19,895 nt of DNA from JAGXFP01 sp046484585 (GCA_046484585.1 JAWOIQ010000195.1:1-19895); one strand, 5' to 3'; shown: positions 6,540 to 14,530, counted from the first letter of the stretch. Notes: generated from the letters alone by a model not told the origin. Numbers and translations are program-made.

Positions 6540-7457
6540 ATGCTTAGACATAACAGTTCGAAGTTGTTGATATTTTTTTTCTTTCTCGTTCTTTTCGCCG
6601 GCACGGCACACGCCACCGAGGAGTATGCCGAGAAAACCGGAGCCGAGTGCGGGGTATGCCATGTCGATCCACTGGGCGGTGGCGAACTGACTGAAGCCGG
6701 GCAGGGCTACCTGCTCTCAATCGGGGCCGGTGACGCCCTGGGAGCCGGTTCAAAAAACCCGCTGGCGCGCCTTTTAAAATTAGCCGTCGGCTACCTGCAT
6801 ATCATTACCGCTTTCCTGTGGTTCGGCACCATCCTCTACGTTCATCTGGTTCTGAAACCCGCTTACGCTTCGACGGGGCTCCCCAAGGGCGAGGTCAAGG
6901 TGGGACTGGTCTCGATGGTGATAATCGGCGCGACCGGTTCGGTGCTGACCTATTACAAGGTTCCCTCTCTCGATCTTCTGGTCTCTTCACGCTTCGGATT
7001 GCTCCTTCTGGCCAAGATCGTTATTTTCACGATCATGGCGACATCCGCCCTTTTCGTGGTCCTGGTGATCGGTCCCCGTTTGAAAAAGAAAAAAGTGGCG
7101 AAACCGGTTGCCAAGGGTGACCTGTCCCTTGCCGAACTGGCAAGTTTCAACGGCCGGGAAGGCCACCCCGTCTATTTCGCCTACAAGGGAAAGATCTATG
7201 ATGCGAGCACAAGCAAACTCTGGAAAAGCGGCACCCACATGAAGAGACACCATGCCGGAGTTGATCTTAGCAAATTCATTGCCCAGGCCCCCCACGATGA
7301 AGAAAAAATCCTGGCGCTGCCGGAGATCGGCCGCCTTGTCAAAAAGGCGGAAAGTGCCGGGGCCGAGCTCCATAAAAAGGTATTCTTTTTCATGGCCTAC
7401 ATGAACCTCAGCTTGGTGTTTATCGTCTGCCTGATCCTGGCTCTGTGGCGCTGGTAG
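6540..7457 (+). CDS. membrane cytochrome: haem-c motif + CopD-like domain + cytochrome b5 domain
   Basis: A 305-residue protein. The signal peptide is about 1-25 (cleavage AHA-TEE). A CxxCH haem-c attachment motif, CGVCH (37-41), lies in a context (HVDPLGGGELTEAGQGYL) typical of small c-type haem segments. Three membrane helices at about 82-103, 119-138 and 150-177, with His87 and His102, resemble the CopD membrane domain. A cytochrome b5-like domain lies at about 195-252, with HPVYFAYKGKIYDAS and HMKRHHAG supplying candidate haem ligands His209 and His233-238. A final helix is at about 281-303. The likely role is electron transfer across or at the inner membrane with c- and b-type haem; donor and acceptor are unknown. 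AAGGGAT is 5-6 nt before the ATG. It diverges from the NiSOD gene. Confidence 0.85.
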   Translation: MLRHNSSKLLIFFFFLVLFAGTAHATEEYAEKTGAECGVCHVDPLGGGELTEAGQGYLLSIGAGDALGAGSKNPLARLLKLAVGYLHIITAFLWFGTILYVHLVLKPAYASTGLPKGEVKVGLVSMVIIGATGSVLTYYKVPSLDLLVSSRFGLLLLAKIVIFTIMATSALFVVLVIGPRLKKKKVAKPVAKGDLSLAELASFNGREGHPVYFAYKGKIYDASTSKLWKSGTHMKRHHAGVDLSKFIAQAPHDEEKILALPEIGRLVKKAESAGAELHKKVFFFMAYMNLSLVFIVCLILALWRW

Positions 7458-7550
7458 TGTATGCATTCTCAAGGTTTGCAGGCATGACCAAAAAATTTTC
7501 GCGCCCGTTTGAATCCGACGATTTGCACCGCAAGAGCGATAAATACCCTG

Positions 7551-7615
7551 CCTGGTATTATCAAAATCGTTGCCGCCTTGCATTCGCAACGTTCACAAAC
7601 GCTCACGGCTTCAGG
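7551..7615 (-). repeat. R1 repeat, truncated and diverged fragment
   Basis: The segment ending TCACGGCTTCAGG (7603-7615) matches the right 65 bp or so of R1 in the 18369-18586 orientation (TATTATCAA-ATCGTTGCCGCCTTGCAT and on). The other end is not recognisable, so this is a decayed remnant. As at copy 1, an R2 unit follows on the right. Confidence 0.7.
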
Positions 7616-7621
7616 TGAAAC

Positions 7622-7667
7622 AAAAAAAGAGCTGTCCCGGATGATCTTCATCATCCGAAACAGCCCT
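7622..7667 (-). terminator. intrinsic terminator of the rhlE-type gene (possibly bidirectional)
   Basis: Read on the minus strand, GGGCTGT-TTC-GGATGAT-GAAG-ATCATCC-GGG-ACAGCTC is followed by seven T residues (plus-strand A-run 7622-7628). It lies about 210 nt beyond the helicase stop, past repeat R2. On the plus strand the hairpin has only a short TTTAT tail but may also stop the cytochrome transcript. Confidence 0.75.
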
Positions 7668-7716
7668 TTATATACCGGCCTTGGTTCAGCCGGACTTAGC
7701 GGTTACTTCCGGTTTT

Positions 7717-7872
7717 GTAACCGTTCACCGGGGCGGTCGCCAAAGTACCACAACCGCCAGACTGTAACCATTCAGCAGTGCCGCAGATTTGGACAAGCGG
7801 ACCGGCGCCGCGTACCTCATGTACGTAAGTCGGGCCGATCGTCCGAAGATGTGGTGCTGCTGAATGGTTACC
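7717..7872 (+). repeat. R2 structured repeat, copy 2
   Basis: 156 bp, closely matching 333-490. The outer hairpin arms are GTAACCATTCAGCAG (7764-7778) and CTGCTGAATGGTTAC (7857-7871). Relative to copy 1 one base differs in each arm and the two changes compensate (G:C to A:T), so pairing is kept. It ends 7 bp from the helicase stop codon and lies between that stop and the terminator, so it should be part of the helicase mRNA 3' end. Confidence 0.85.
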
Positions 7873-7879
7873 CGGTTTT

Positions 7880-9280
7880 TCAGGCGCTATTGCGGCCAGT
7901 CTTGGCTCCGGTCCTCTGGGGCTGGTTAGAGAAATCGACCCCGAGGGGGGCTGAACGGCGGCGCCGCGGGTTGCTTGCTTTATTCTGACCACCGCCATTC
8001 CGCCGTTGCGGCTCCCCTCCCCTGCCTTGTGCCTTTTTACTGCCCCAAGGGGTTTTCGGGGCCGCCGAACCACTTCTGGCTTCGGCACCGGACTTGTCGG
8101 CAGAACGTCCCGCCCTGTTACCGTCCGCGCCCGGCGCTGCCGGTTGATTATTTCCGGGCGCCGCGGAATACTTAATATCGGCTGTCTGGACAATCATCTT
8201 CGCGCCGATAGTCTGCTCGATCTGTCGGACGATCCCCCGGTCTTCGCCGGTGACAAAGGTAAAGGCCTCGCCGGTCTGATCGGCCCGGCCGGTGCGGCCA
8301 ATCCGGTGTGTATAGGCCTCAACGGTGGCCGGCACATCGTAATTGATCACATGGGAAATCCCCGAGACATCAATGCCCCGGGCGGCAATATCGGTTGCGA
8401 CCATAATATTGAATCGCCCGAGCCGGAAGCCATCCATGGCGGCCTTTCTTTTGTTCTGGGACATATTGCCCTGGAGGGCCACGGCCCGGTGACCGGCCTT
8501 CTCGAGATTAATCGCCAGTTTCTTGGCGACGTGTTTGGTTCGGGTGAAAACCAGGGCGGTGCTGACCGTGGTATCCTGGATTATGTGATTCAGCAGGGCC
8601 GGTTTGCCGGCCTTCTCGACCCGGTAGAGCTTATGGGAAACCAGGGCGGTCGGCCGGGAATGATTGATCTGGACCCGGGCCGGATCCTTGAGGATGGAGT
8701 CGGCCAGATGTCTGATCTCGTTGGGCATGGTGGCCGAAAAAAGCAGGTTCTGCCGCTTCTGGGGCAGATACTTCATTAATCTTTTGATGGCCGGCATGAA
8801 ACCCATATCGAACATCATATCGGCTTCGTCCAGAACCAGCGTTTCGACTCCGGAAAGATCGAGATCGCGGCTGTCGAGATGGTCGAGAAGACGACCCGGA
8901 CAGGCAACAATGATCTCCACCCCCGATTTGAACATCTTGAGCTGGCCGAACTTGCTGACCCCGCCGTAAACGGCGACGCTGCGCAGCCCGGTTTTACAAC
9001 CCAGCTGGCTGATATTTTCGTGAATCTGTTCCGCCAGCTCCCTGGTCGGCGCGACGATTACCGCCCGCACCCGGCGCCGGGGCCCCTGGGTCAGTTTCTG
9101 CAGGATCGGCAGCACAAAAGCCGCCGTCTTGCCGGTTCCGGTCTGGGCCAGGCCCATGATGTCGCGGCCCTTGATAACCTCGGGAATCGCCTGGGACTGG
9201 ATGGGGGTGGGGGTTGTGTATCCGCATGCTTCGATGCCGGCGGCTATCTTCTGATCAAAATTAAACTTCTCGAAACTCAT
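7880..9280 (-). CDS. rhlE: DEAD-box RNA helicase, RhlE type
   Basis: A 466-residue ATP-dependent RNA helicase (RNA remodelling, ribosome assembly and decay; often cold-induced in the family). The Q motif (PTPIQ, 24-28), motif I AQTGTGKT (45-52), PTRELA (78-83), DEAD (151-154) and SAT (182-184) form the first RecA domain. ARGIDV (300-305) and HRIGRTGR (325-332) complete the second. Motif II continues DEADMMFDMGF, where RMLDMGF is more usual; this is a conservative change. From about residue 370 the tail is low-complexity, rich in Gly, Ala, Arg, Gln and Lys, which is typical of RNA-binding tails in RhlE-like proteins. The start at 9280 has only a weak GAGAG site. The 3' end is followed by repeat R2 and then a terminator. 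Confidence 0.92.
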   Translation of the reverse strand: MSFEKFNFDQKIAAGIEACGYTTPTPIQSQAIPEVIKGRDIMGLAQTGTGKTAAFVLPILQKLTQGPRRRVRAVIVAPTRELAEQIHENISQLGCKTGLRSVAVYGGVSKFGQLKMFKSGVEIIVACPGRLLDHLDSRDLDLSGVETLVLDEADMMFDMGFMPAIKRLMKYLPQKRQNLLFSATMPNEIRHLADSILKDPARVQINHSRPTALVSHKLYRVEKAGKPALLNHIIQDTTVSTALVFTRTKHVAKKLAINLEKAGHRAVALQGNMSQNKRKAAMDGFRLGRFNIMVATDIAARGIDVSGISHVINYDVPATVEAYTHRIGRTGRADQTGEAFTFVTGEDRGIVRQIEQTIGAKMIVQTADIKYSAAPGNNQPAAPGADGNRAGRSADKSGAEARSGSAAPKTPWGSKKAQGRGGEPQRRNGGGQNKASNPRRRRSAPLGVDFSNQPQRTGAKTGRNSA

Positions 9281-9345
9281 TTTTTTTCTCTCTTATGAAA
9301 ATGATCTTTGCACAATCGCGCAAAAAAATTGTTGGTCCGGAAGTT

Positions 9346-9393
9346 GGATTAATTAATCCTGAAAATTTTCCGCATTATACCTGTTAAAACAGG
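9346..9393 (-). promoter_or_regulatory. candidate rhlE promoter with three adjacent palindromes
   Basis: On the minus strand a perfect -10 TATAAT (9374-9379) has CCTGTT-AA-AACAGG (9380-9393) directly upstream. Downstream are GAAAATTTTC (9361-9370) and the 14-bp perfect palindrome GGATTAATTAATCC (9346-9359). There is no good -35, which would suit an activated or repressed promoter. The leader would be about 85-90 nt. Confidence 0.4.
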
Positions 9394-9826
9394 GTTCCCC
9401 GCGAAAAAAGGGTTTCCGGAAGCCGATTTTAATACTATCGACCCATAAACGGACCATTACGGTGTCTGGATCTGACAGTGCCTAAGGACCGGGGATCCCA
9501 AAAAAATGGAATACACCCGTTAATTCTTGGCACCTTCCTTAAGTGATCAGCAGAAACTTAACGGCATCTAACGAGGAGGGGATAAAACCTGCGCGGAAGG
9601 GAAAATGACGTGCATTGGATTCTGATTCTTATAACCAAGTTAATGTACATAATAAAGCCGTTCGGAAGATTTAGCAAGAAATTAAATAGAGATCCGCTCG
9701 GGAATGGAAAATTCAGCATATATCCTGACTGACCACAAAGCGTAAAAACTCGGAATCGGCCGGTTCCGCCGACGATAAGGGACTCAGAAATTGTTGACAT
9801 ACCGGTTTACCACGCATCGAAAAATC
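9394..9826. other. gap without recognisable genes
   Basis: About 430 bp between the helicase promoter area and the palindrome at 9827. The only ORF of note (80 codons, minus, 9558-9800) has an unconvincing composition and no Shine-Dalgarno. A TTGACA (9794-9799) has no good -10 partner. Nothing else is supported. Confidence 0.5.
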
Positions 9827-9900
9827 CGTCATTCCGGCATGTTTTAAGCCGGAATCCAGTTCATACGCTGGATGCCGGCTAAAAGCATGCCGGCATGACG
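9827..9900. repeat. REP-like long palindrome
   Basis: The 74-bp nearly perfect inverted repeat starts CGTCATTCCGGCATG and ends CATGCCGGCATGACG. Inner arms TTTTAAGCCGGAATCCAG and CTGGATGCCGGCTAAAAG surround a loop of about 8 nt. It is of the 'GTCATTCCGGCATG' kind seen as dispersed repeats in many proteobacteria, from memory and unverified. It is single-copy in this window. It lies beyond the nadA stop and an R4 unit. Confidence 0.8.
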
Positions 9901-9906
9901 ACAAAG

Positions 9907-9967
9907 ATATAGCTGAGTTGGGCCGCTTGCCGGCCCAAACGAAACTTATGCCCTTTTGAGGTATAAA
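9907..9967 (+). repeat. R4 two-hairpin repeat, copy with rewritten first stem
   Basis: Shares AGCTGAGTTG, the linker ACGAAACTTATGCCC and a final GGTATAAA with the other R4 units. Its first hairpin is GGGCCG-CTTGC-CGGCCC where the 17466 and 18003 copies have GAGCAG...CTGCTC. The two differences per arm are complementary to each other. It ends 3 bp from the nadA stop codon. Confidence 0.75.
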
Positions 9968-9970
9968 CGG

Positions 9971-11080
9971 TCAGGCATTGCCCCTGTTTTTCATGGCGAT
10001 GCCCCGCTCTCTGGCAAAATCCATCATCCTTTTAAGGGGGATAACGGCCTTTTGGCGGATGGTTTCATCAACGGTGATTTCATGGCCACCGCTCTCCAGG
10101 GTCTCGGCCAGGTTGCGCAGACCGTTCATGCCCATCCAGGGACAGCGCAAACAACTCTCACAAGTAGCCAGATCGCCGCCGGTCGGAGCCTCCAGAAAAA
10201 CCTTGCCGGGAGCGGCCTGCTTCATCTTGTAAAAAATGCCGGGTTCGGTCGCCACAATGAATTTTTTAGCATCGAGGGTGGTGCCTGCCTTGATCAGTGC
10301 CGTGGTCGAACCGACCACGTCGGCCATCTCGATGACCTCCCCAGGCGATTCCGGGTGGACCAGCAACTTGGCATCCGGATGCTTTTCCATTAACCTGCGG
10401 ATGCCGTCGGCCTTGAAATTTTCATGGACGACACAGCTTCCCGGCCAGATCAGCATCCGCACCCCGGTGGCCCGCTGGACATAGGAGCCGAGATGCTTGT
10501 CAGGGGCCCAGAGAATCTTCTCGTTGCGGCCGGCCAGGTATTCAACGATGGGCAAGGCGATCCCGGAGGTAACCACCCAGTCGGCCCTCGCCTTGACAGC
10601 CGCACTGGTATTGGCATAGACAACCACAGTGTGGTCGGGATGCGCGTCGCAAAATTCGGTGAAAAGTTCGACCGGACATTCGAGATCAAGGGAGCAGGTG
10701 GCCGCCTCGTCGGGCATCAAGATACGCTTTTCGGGATTTAATATCTTGGCGGTCTCTCCCATGAAGCGGACCCCGGCCACCACCAGGGTCGTGGCCGGAT
10801 GTTCGCTGCCGAAGCGGGCCATCTCCAAGGAATCGGCGACATGGCCGCCGGTTTCATCGGCCAGTTCCTGAAGTTCCGGGGCAGTATAATAATGCGCGAC
10901 CAGCACCGCGTTTTCCCGGTCGAGCAGCACCTTGATCCGCTCGACCAGGGCTTCCCGCTCACCGGGGGCATAGGCGCTGGTCTGCCGGGCCGCGGCGGTC
11001 CGGGCCTTTTCGAGAAGTGCGTCATCTACTTTGGGTATCTTCCCGGAAAGATCATCATTCTTTCCGCTGGTATCGATCAT
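9971..11080 (-). CDS. nadA: quinolinate synthase NadA
   Basis: A 369-residue 4Fe-4S enzyme that condenses iminoaspartate with dihydroxyacetone phosphate to make quinolinate for NAD; cytosolic. It shows the NadA signatures AHYYTAPELQ (62-71), GDSL-like VADSLEMAR (81-89) and GVRFMGETAKIL (103-114). The cluster cysteines are in DEAATCSL (C129), WPGSCVVHE (C216) and CESCLRCPWM (C307/C310/C313, the last being the usual ligand). The N-terminus is about 15 residues longer than the E. coli protein. AAGGAGG 8 nt before the ATG supports this start. No nadB or nadC is next to it. R1 copy 2 begins 60 bp upstream and an R4 unit lies 3 bp beyond the stop. Confidence 0.96.
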   Translation of the reverse strand: MIDTSGKNDDLSGKIPKVDDALLEKARTAAARQTSAYAPGEREALVERIKVLLDRENAVLVAHYYTAPELQELADETGGHVADSLEMARFGSEHPATTLVVAGVRFMGETAKILNPEKRILMPDEAATCSLDLECPVELFTEFCDAHPDHTVVVYANTSAAVKARADWVVTSGIALPIVEYLAGRNEKILWAPDKHLGSYVQRATGVRMLIWPGSCVVHENFKADGIRRLMEKHPDAKLLVHPESPGEVIEMADVVGSTTALIKAGTTLDAKKFIVATEPGIFYKMKQAAPGKVFLEAPTGGDLATCESCLRCPWMGMNGLRNLAETLESGGHEITVDETIRQKAVIPLKRMMDFARERGIAMKNRGNA

Positions 11081-11140
11081 ATCGGATTCCTCCTTATATT
11101 TTCGGCGTACAAATCACCTGTATTTTCCGACAAAAATCAT

Positions 11141-11359
11141 CCTGAATCCGTGAGCGTTCGAGAACGGTGCAGATGCAAGGCGGCAACGATGTTGATAATA
11201 CTAATGGTATATCAACGAGTTGCCAACACGGCAGATGCGCCGTTCTCGAGCGCCCCGCAGGGCGGCGGGTGCACCAGCCACCACGAATCACTGTCTATAT
11301 TTGACCGTAAAAACAATCATAGATCGTGAATCAATACACTAAGCCGTCACGGATTCAGG
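11141..11359 (+). repeat. R1 MITE-like repeat, copy 2
   Basis: 219 bp bounded by the perfect 13-bp terminal inverted repeats CCTGAATCCGTGA (11141-11153) and TCACGGATTCAGG (11347-11359). The interior has nested arms GGCAAC / GTTGCC around GTTGAT...ATCAAC with loop TAATG, then a GC-rich CCCCGCAGGGCGGCGGG tract. It has no ORF. It lies between the divergent nadA and cfa genes. Confidence 0.9.
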
Positions 11360-11590
11360 AGCATGGCTGGTCGCGCCATATTTTCACTTATCCTGAATCA
11401 GGGAGATCGGTCATGGCGAAGCGGGTTTAAAAAATACCCGATTCGCCCGGTTTTGCCAGAATATCTTTTCAGAAAGTGGTGAACCGCTGAAGAATAAACT
11501 GTCAGAAAATACGCTTCATTTTGAGGATAAACCTCTTCCGATCATTATAATCACATACTGAATCGAATTCCTGCCGAAAGGGTCCCGGAT
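11360..11590. other. spacer upstream of the cfa promoter
   Basis: About 230 bp with no ORF, no repeat shared with the rest of the window and no strong hairpin. AT content rises toward the cfa promoter. Confidence 0.5.
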
Positions 11591-11618
11591 TTGACACAGC
11601 CATAACGACCGTTATACA
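11591..11618 (+). promoter_or_regulatory. sigma70 promoter for cfa
   Basis: A perfect -35 TTGACA (11591-11596) and TATACA (11613-11618) are separated by 16 nt. The start point would be about 11625, giving a leader of about 64 nt that ends with GGGAGG before the cfa ATG. Confidence 0.65.
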
Positions 11619-11688
11619 AATAATATATGTACGCATCCAGGCAAGACATAGAGTCCCTCAAACAAATGTTAAATATGGGAGGCATATA

Positions 11689-12873
11689 ATGTTGAGACAG
11701 GTGAGCAGTAAACAACTTCCCGGCAGTCATCTCGCTCCGCATCGGAGGAGCCGAACCGTAACGCCAAGCTCCAGAGCCACTGTTGCAAAACTCCTTAACC
11801 ATGCTGATGTGGAGATCGACGGGCCCCACCCCTGGGATATAAAGGTAAAAGACCATCGTTTTTACGATCAAGTCCTCGCCGGCAGTTCCCTGGCCCTGGG
11901 TGAAACCTATATGAAGGGATGGTGGGAATCGGACCAGCTTGACGAGTTGATCACCAGAATGCTAAGGGCGGAACTGAAAGAGAAGCTCAACTCATGGAAG
12001 GATGAACTCCGGGTTTTACAGGCTAAATTGATTAACTATCAGAGCCGGGTCAGGGCCTTCCAGGTCGGCAAGCGACACTATGACCTGGGCAACGATCTCT
12101 ACCGCGCCATGCTCGACCAACGGATGATCTATAGCTGCGGTTACTGGAAGGACGCCGCCAATCTTGATGAAGCCCAGGAGGCCAAGCTGGATCTGATCTG
12201 CCGGAAACTGAGGATAGAGCCGGGCATGAAGGTTCTAGACATCGGTTGCGGCTGGGGCGGCACCGCCAAGTTTATTGCGGAAAAGTACGGTAACGAAGTA
12301 GTCGGAGTGACTATTTCAGAGGAACAGGCCAAACTGGCCAGGGAAAATAACCGGGGACTGCCGGTGGAGATCAGACTCGCCGACTATCGGAGCCTTGACG
12401 GCAAATTCGACCGGATCCTTTCGATCGGCATGTTCGAGCATGTCGGTTATAAAAATTATCCGGTCTTTATGAAGATAGCTAGAAAACTGCTGAAGGACGA
12501 CGGTCTTTTCCTGCTGCACACTATCGGCGGCAATAAATCTTCCTCACGCATCGATCCCTGGGTTGAACGCTACATCTTCCCCAACGCCAACCTGCCCTCG
12601 ACCAAACAGTTAAGTTCCGCCGCTGAAAATCTTTTTATCATGGAAGACTGGCACAATTTCGGACCGTATTACGATACAACCCTGCTGGAATGGTACAAAA
12701 ATTTTGAGATGAGCTGGCCGTCACTTAGCGATAAATACGGAGAAGAGTTTTATCGGATGTGGAAATACTATCTTCTTTCCTGCGCCGGCTCGTTTCGGGC
12801 TCGCCACAGCCAGCTATGGCAGGTGGTTTTTTCACCGAAAGGCATGGCCGACAGCTGTGAATGGCCCCGATGA
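11689..12873 (+). CDS. cfa: cyclopropane-fatty-acyl-phospholipid synthase
   Basis: A 394-residue SAM-dependent enzyme that methylenates unsaturated acyl chains of membrane phospholipids, hardening membranes in stationary phase, acid or stress. It has an N-terminal helical lid domain (to about 120), the Cfa signature FQVGKRHYDLGNDLYRAML (about 124-142), the SAM-binding loop VLDIGCGWGG (182-191), GVTISEEQ (206-213), SIGMFEHVG (245-253) and the C-terminal SCAGSFRAR (about 364-372). The length is close to E. coli Cfa (382). The first 30 or so residues are basic and Ser/Thr-rich and may not be part of the fold. GGGAGG 7 nt before the ATG and a good upstream promoter support this start and single-gene transcription. 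Confidence 0.95.
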   Translation: MLRQVSSKQLPGSHLAPHRRSRTVTPSSRATVAKLLNHADVEIDGPHPWDIKVKDHRFYDQVLAGSSLALGETYMKGWWESDQLDELITRMLRAELKEKLNSWKDELRVLQAKLINYQSRVRAFQVGKRHYDLGNDLYRAMLDQRMIYSCGYWKDAANLDEAQEAKLDLICRKLRIEPGMKVLDIGCGWGGTAKFIAEKYGNEVVGVTISEEQAKLARENNRGLPVEIRLADYRSLDGKFDRILSIGMFEHVGYKNYPVFMKIARKLLKDDGLFLLHTIGGNKSSSRIDPWVERYIFPNANLPSTKQLSSAAENLFIMEDWHNFGPYYDTTLLEWYKNFEMSWPSLSDKYGEEFYRMWKYYLLSCAGSFRARHSQLWQVVFSPKGMADSCEWPR

Positions 12874-12904
12874 TTGTCGAGATAAGGCGCCGAGATAGCT
12901 GCCG

Positions 12905-12945
12905 AAACAAAAACGGACCGTCGAGAAAAACCTCGGCGGCCCGTT
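12905..12945 (-). terminator. intrinsic terminator between cfa and aspC (minus-strand U-run)
   Basis: Read on the minus strand, AACGGGCCGCCGAG, a short T-rich loop and CTCGACGGTCCGTT are followed by TTTGTTT. The 14-bp stem has one mismatch and one wobble. It ends the aspC transcript after R1 copy 3. The same hairpin may also slow transcription coming from cfa, 32 bp upstream on the plus strand, but there is no U-run on that side. Confidence 0.7.
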
Positions 12946-12963
12946 AAGCGTCTCTATCAATCA

Positions 12964-13182
12964 CCTGAATCCGTGAGCGTTCGAGAACGGTGCAGATGCA
13001 AGGCGGCAACGATGTTGTTAATACTAATGGTATATCAACGAGTTGCCAACACCGCAGATGCGCCGTTATCGGGCGCCCCGCAGGGCGGCGGGGCATTTAG
13101 GTCACCACGGATCATTGTCTATATTTGGCGTAAAAACAATCATATATCGTAAATCGATAGACTAAGCCGTCACGGATTCAGG
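12964..13182 (+). repeat. R1 MITE-like repeat, copy 3
   Basis: 219 bp, the same length as copy 2, with perfect 13-bp terminal inverted repeats (12964-12976 and 13170-13182). It differs from copy 2 at scattered bases (e.g. GTTGTTAATAC in the central arm, GTTATCGGGCG). It ends 8 bp from the aspC stop and lies between that stop and the terminator, so it should be in the aspC 3' UTR. No target-site duplication is evident. Confidence 0.9.
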
Positions 13183-13190
13183 AACCATCA

Positions 13191-14396
13191 CTATTCCAGA
13201 CGGCCGAGCGCCTCTTTGAAACGGTTCATGCCGTCCCTGATGACCTCCATCGAAGTGGCGAAAGAGAACCTGATAAACGGGTCGGCCCCGAAGGCAATGC
13301 CCGGTACGACGGCGATCTTGGATTCATCCAGCAGATAATCGGCCATATCGAGGGATCCTTCTATCTTTTTCCCATTGAAACTTCGGCCATAATATGCGGC
13401 GATATTTGGAAACACATAAAAAGCGCCGCTCGGCTTAACACAGCTCACCCCCTCGATCCCGGCAAGCGTGTCGAGAATGTAATCCAACCGGGGCTCGAAG
13501 GCCTGCCGCATAACAGCCGGGAAATCCTGGGGACCGGAAACGGCTGCCAATGCCGCCATCTGGGCCACGGAAGACGGGTTGGAGGTGGACTGGCTCTGGA
13601 TCTTGTTCATGGCCGCAATCACATGCTGGGGACCGGCCGTGTAACCGATCCGCCAACCGGTCATCGCGAAAGATTTAGAGACGCCGTTTAAGACCAGGGT
13701 CTGGCCGACAAGGGCGGGATCGACATCGAGGATATGGGGCAGCTTACCATCAACGTAGGTGATGGTGTCGTAGATATCATCGGTGATGATCGCCCAGTTA
13801 TTTTCCAGAGCCAACTTGCCGATGGCAGCCAACGCCTCCCGGGAGAAAACCGAACCGGTAGGATTCGAAGGGCTGTTGATGATGATCGCCCTGGTCCGTT
13901 CGGTCACGTAACTGGCCAGCACCTCATATTCCAGATCAAAATTCTTTTCTTCGCTCAATGGGACGACCACCGGAGTGGCGCCGGCCAGCTGAATTATGTC
14001 GGGGTAAGAAACCCAATAGGGCGCCAGGATCAGCACTTCGTCCCCCGGCCCGAAAAGAGCCTGGGCCATATTATAGAGACCGTGTTTGCCGCCGCATGAT
14101 ACCTGGATCTGCTCCGGTGAATAATTCCAGCCATGATCTTCAGCAAACCGGGCGGCAATCGCCTCGCGCAGCTCCGGAGTTCCGGGAACCGCGGTATAGC
14201 GGGTAAATCCCGCGTCAATTGCGGCCTTGCCCGCTTCCCTTACGTGGTCGGGAGTATCGAAATCGGGCTCCCCAACGCTGAAGTTAAGGATATTGGCACC
14301 GGCCGCCTTGAGGGCCTTGGCCTTGGCATTAACCGCCAAGGTCGGTGAGGGTTTGATCTGTTTGACCCTTTCGGCCAGATTAATCTTTGATTGCAT
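13191..14396 (-). CDS. aspC: PLP-dependent aspartate aminotransferase (class I, type Ib)
   Basis: A 401-residue aminotransferase, probably aspartate/2-oxoglutarate. The PLP lysine is K241 in VSKSFAMTGWRIG. N178 (SPSNPTG), D206 and Y209 (ITDDIYD) are the usual cofactor contacts, and the C-terminal FIRFSFA carries the carboxylate-binding Arg. The N-terminal pattern (IKPSPTLAVNAKAKALKAAG, VGEPDFDTP, YTAVPGTPELREAI) matches the type Ib AspAT group of many non-enteric bacteria, some of which also act on prephenate. AGGGAAATC precedes the ATG. It lies 377 bp downstream of truA on the same strand. Its leader contains an R4 unit and R3 remnants. Exact substrate range cannot be read from sequence. Confidence 0.93.
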   Translation of the reverse strand: MQSKINLAERVKQIKPSPTLAVNAKAKALKAAGANILNFSVGEPDFDTPDHVREAGKAAIDAGFTRYTAVPGTPELREAIAARFAEDHGWNYSPEQIQVSCGGKHGLYNMAQALFGPGDEVLILAPYWVSYPDIIQLAGATPVVVPLSEEKNFDLEYEVLASYVTERTRAIIINSPSNPTGSVFSREALAAIGKLALENNWAIITDDIYDTITYVDGKLPHILDVDPALVGQTLVLNGVSKSFAMTGWRIGYTAGPQHVIAAMNKIQSQSTSNPSSVAQMAALAAVSGPQDFPAVMRQAFEPRLDYILDTLAGIEGVSCVKPSGAFYVFPNIAAYYGRSFNGKKIEGSLDMADYLLDESKIAVVPGIAFGADPFIRFSFATSMEVIRDGMNRFKEALGRLE

Positions 14397-14425
14397 GATT
14401 TCCCTGTATGCCTTGCTTTTTTTAA

Positions 14426-14476
14426 GGCTGCAAAATTAACAACTTAGCCATTCCGCCTCTTTTTACGAACTCATCA
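14426..14476 (+). repeat. R3 remnant (right end)
   Basis: CTTAGCCATTCCGCCTCTTT followed by TTACGAACTCATCA resembles the right end of R3 (CTTAGCCATCCCG... GCGAACTCGTCA). A following GATGGTTCGCAAAAC (about 14482-14496) resembles the left end of another unit. Decayed. Confidence 0.5.
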
Positions 14477-14530
14477 GAATCGATGGTTCGCAAAACACAA
14501 AATCCACCAGTTTTCGATAAATCTAGCAGT

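Noticed and set aside
9558..9800. 80-codon minus-strand ORF
   Set aside because: No ribosome site, composition unlike neighbouring proteins, no family resemblance.
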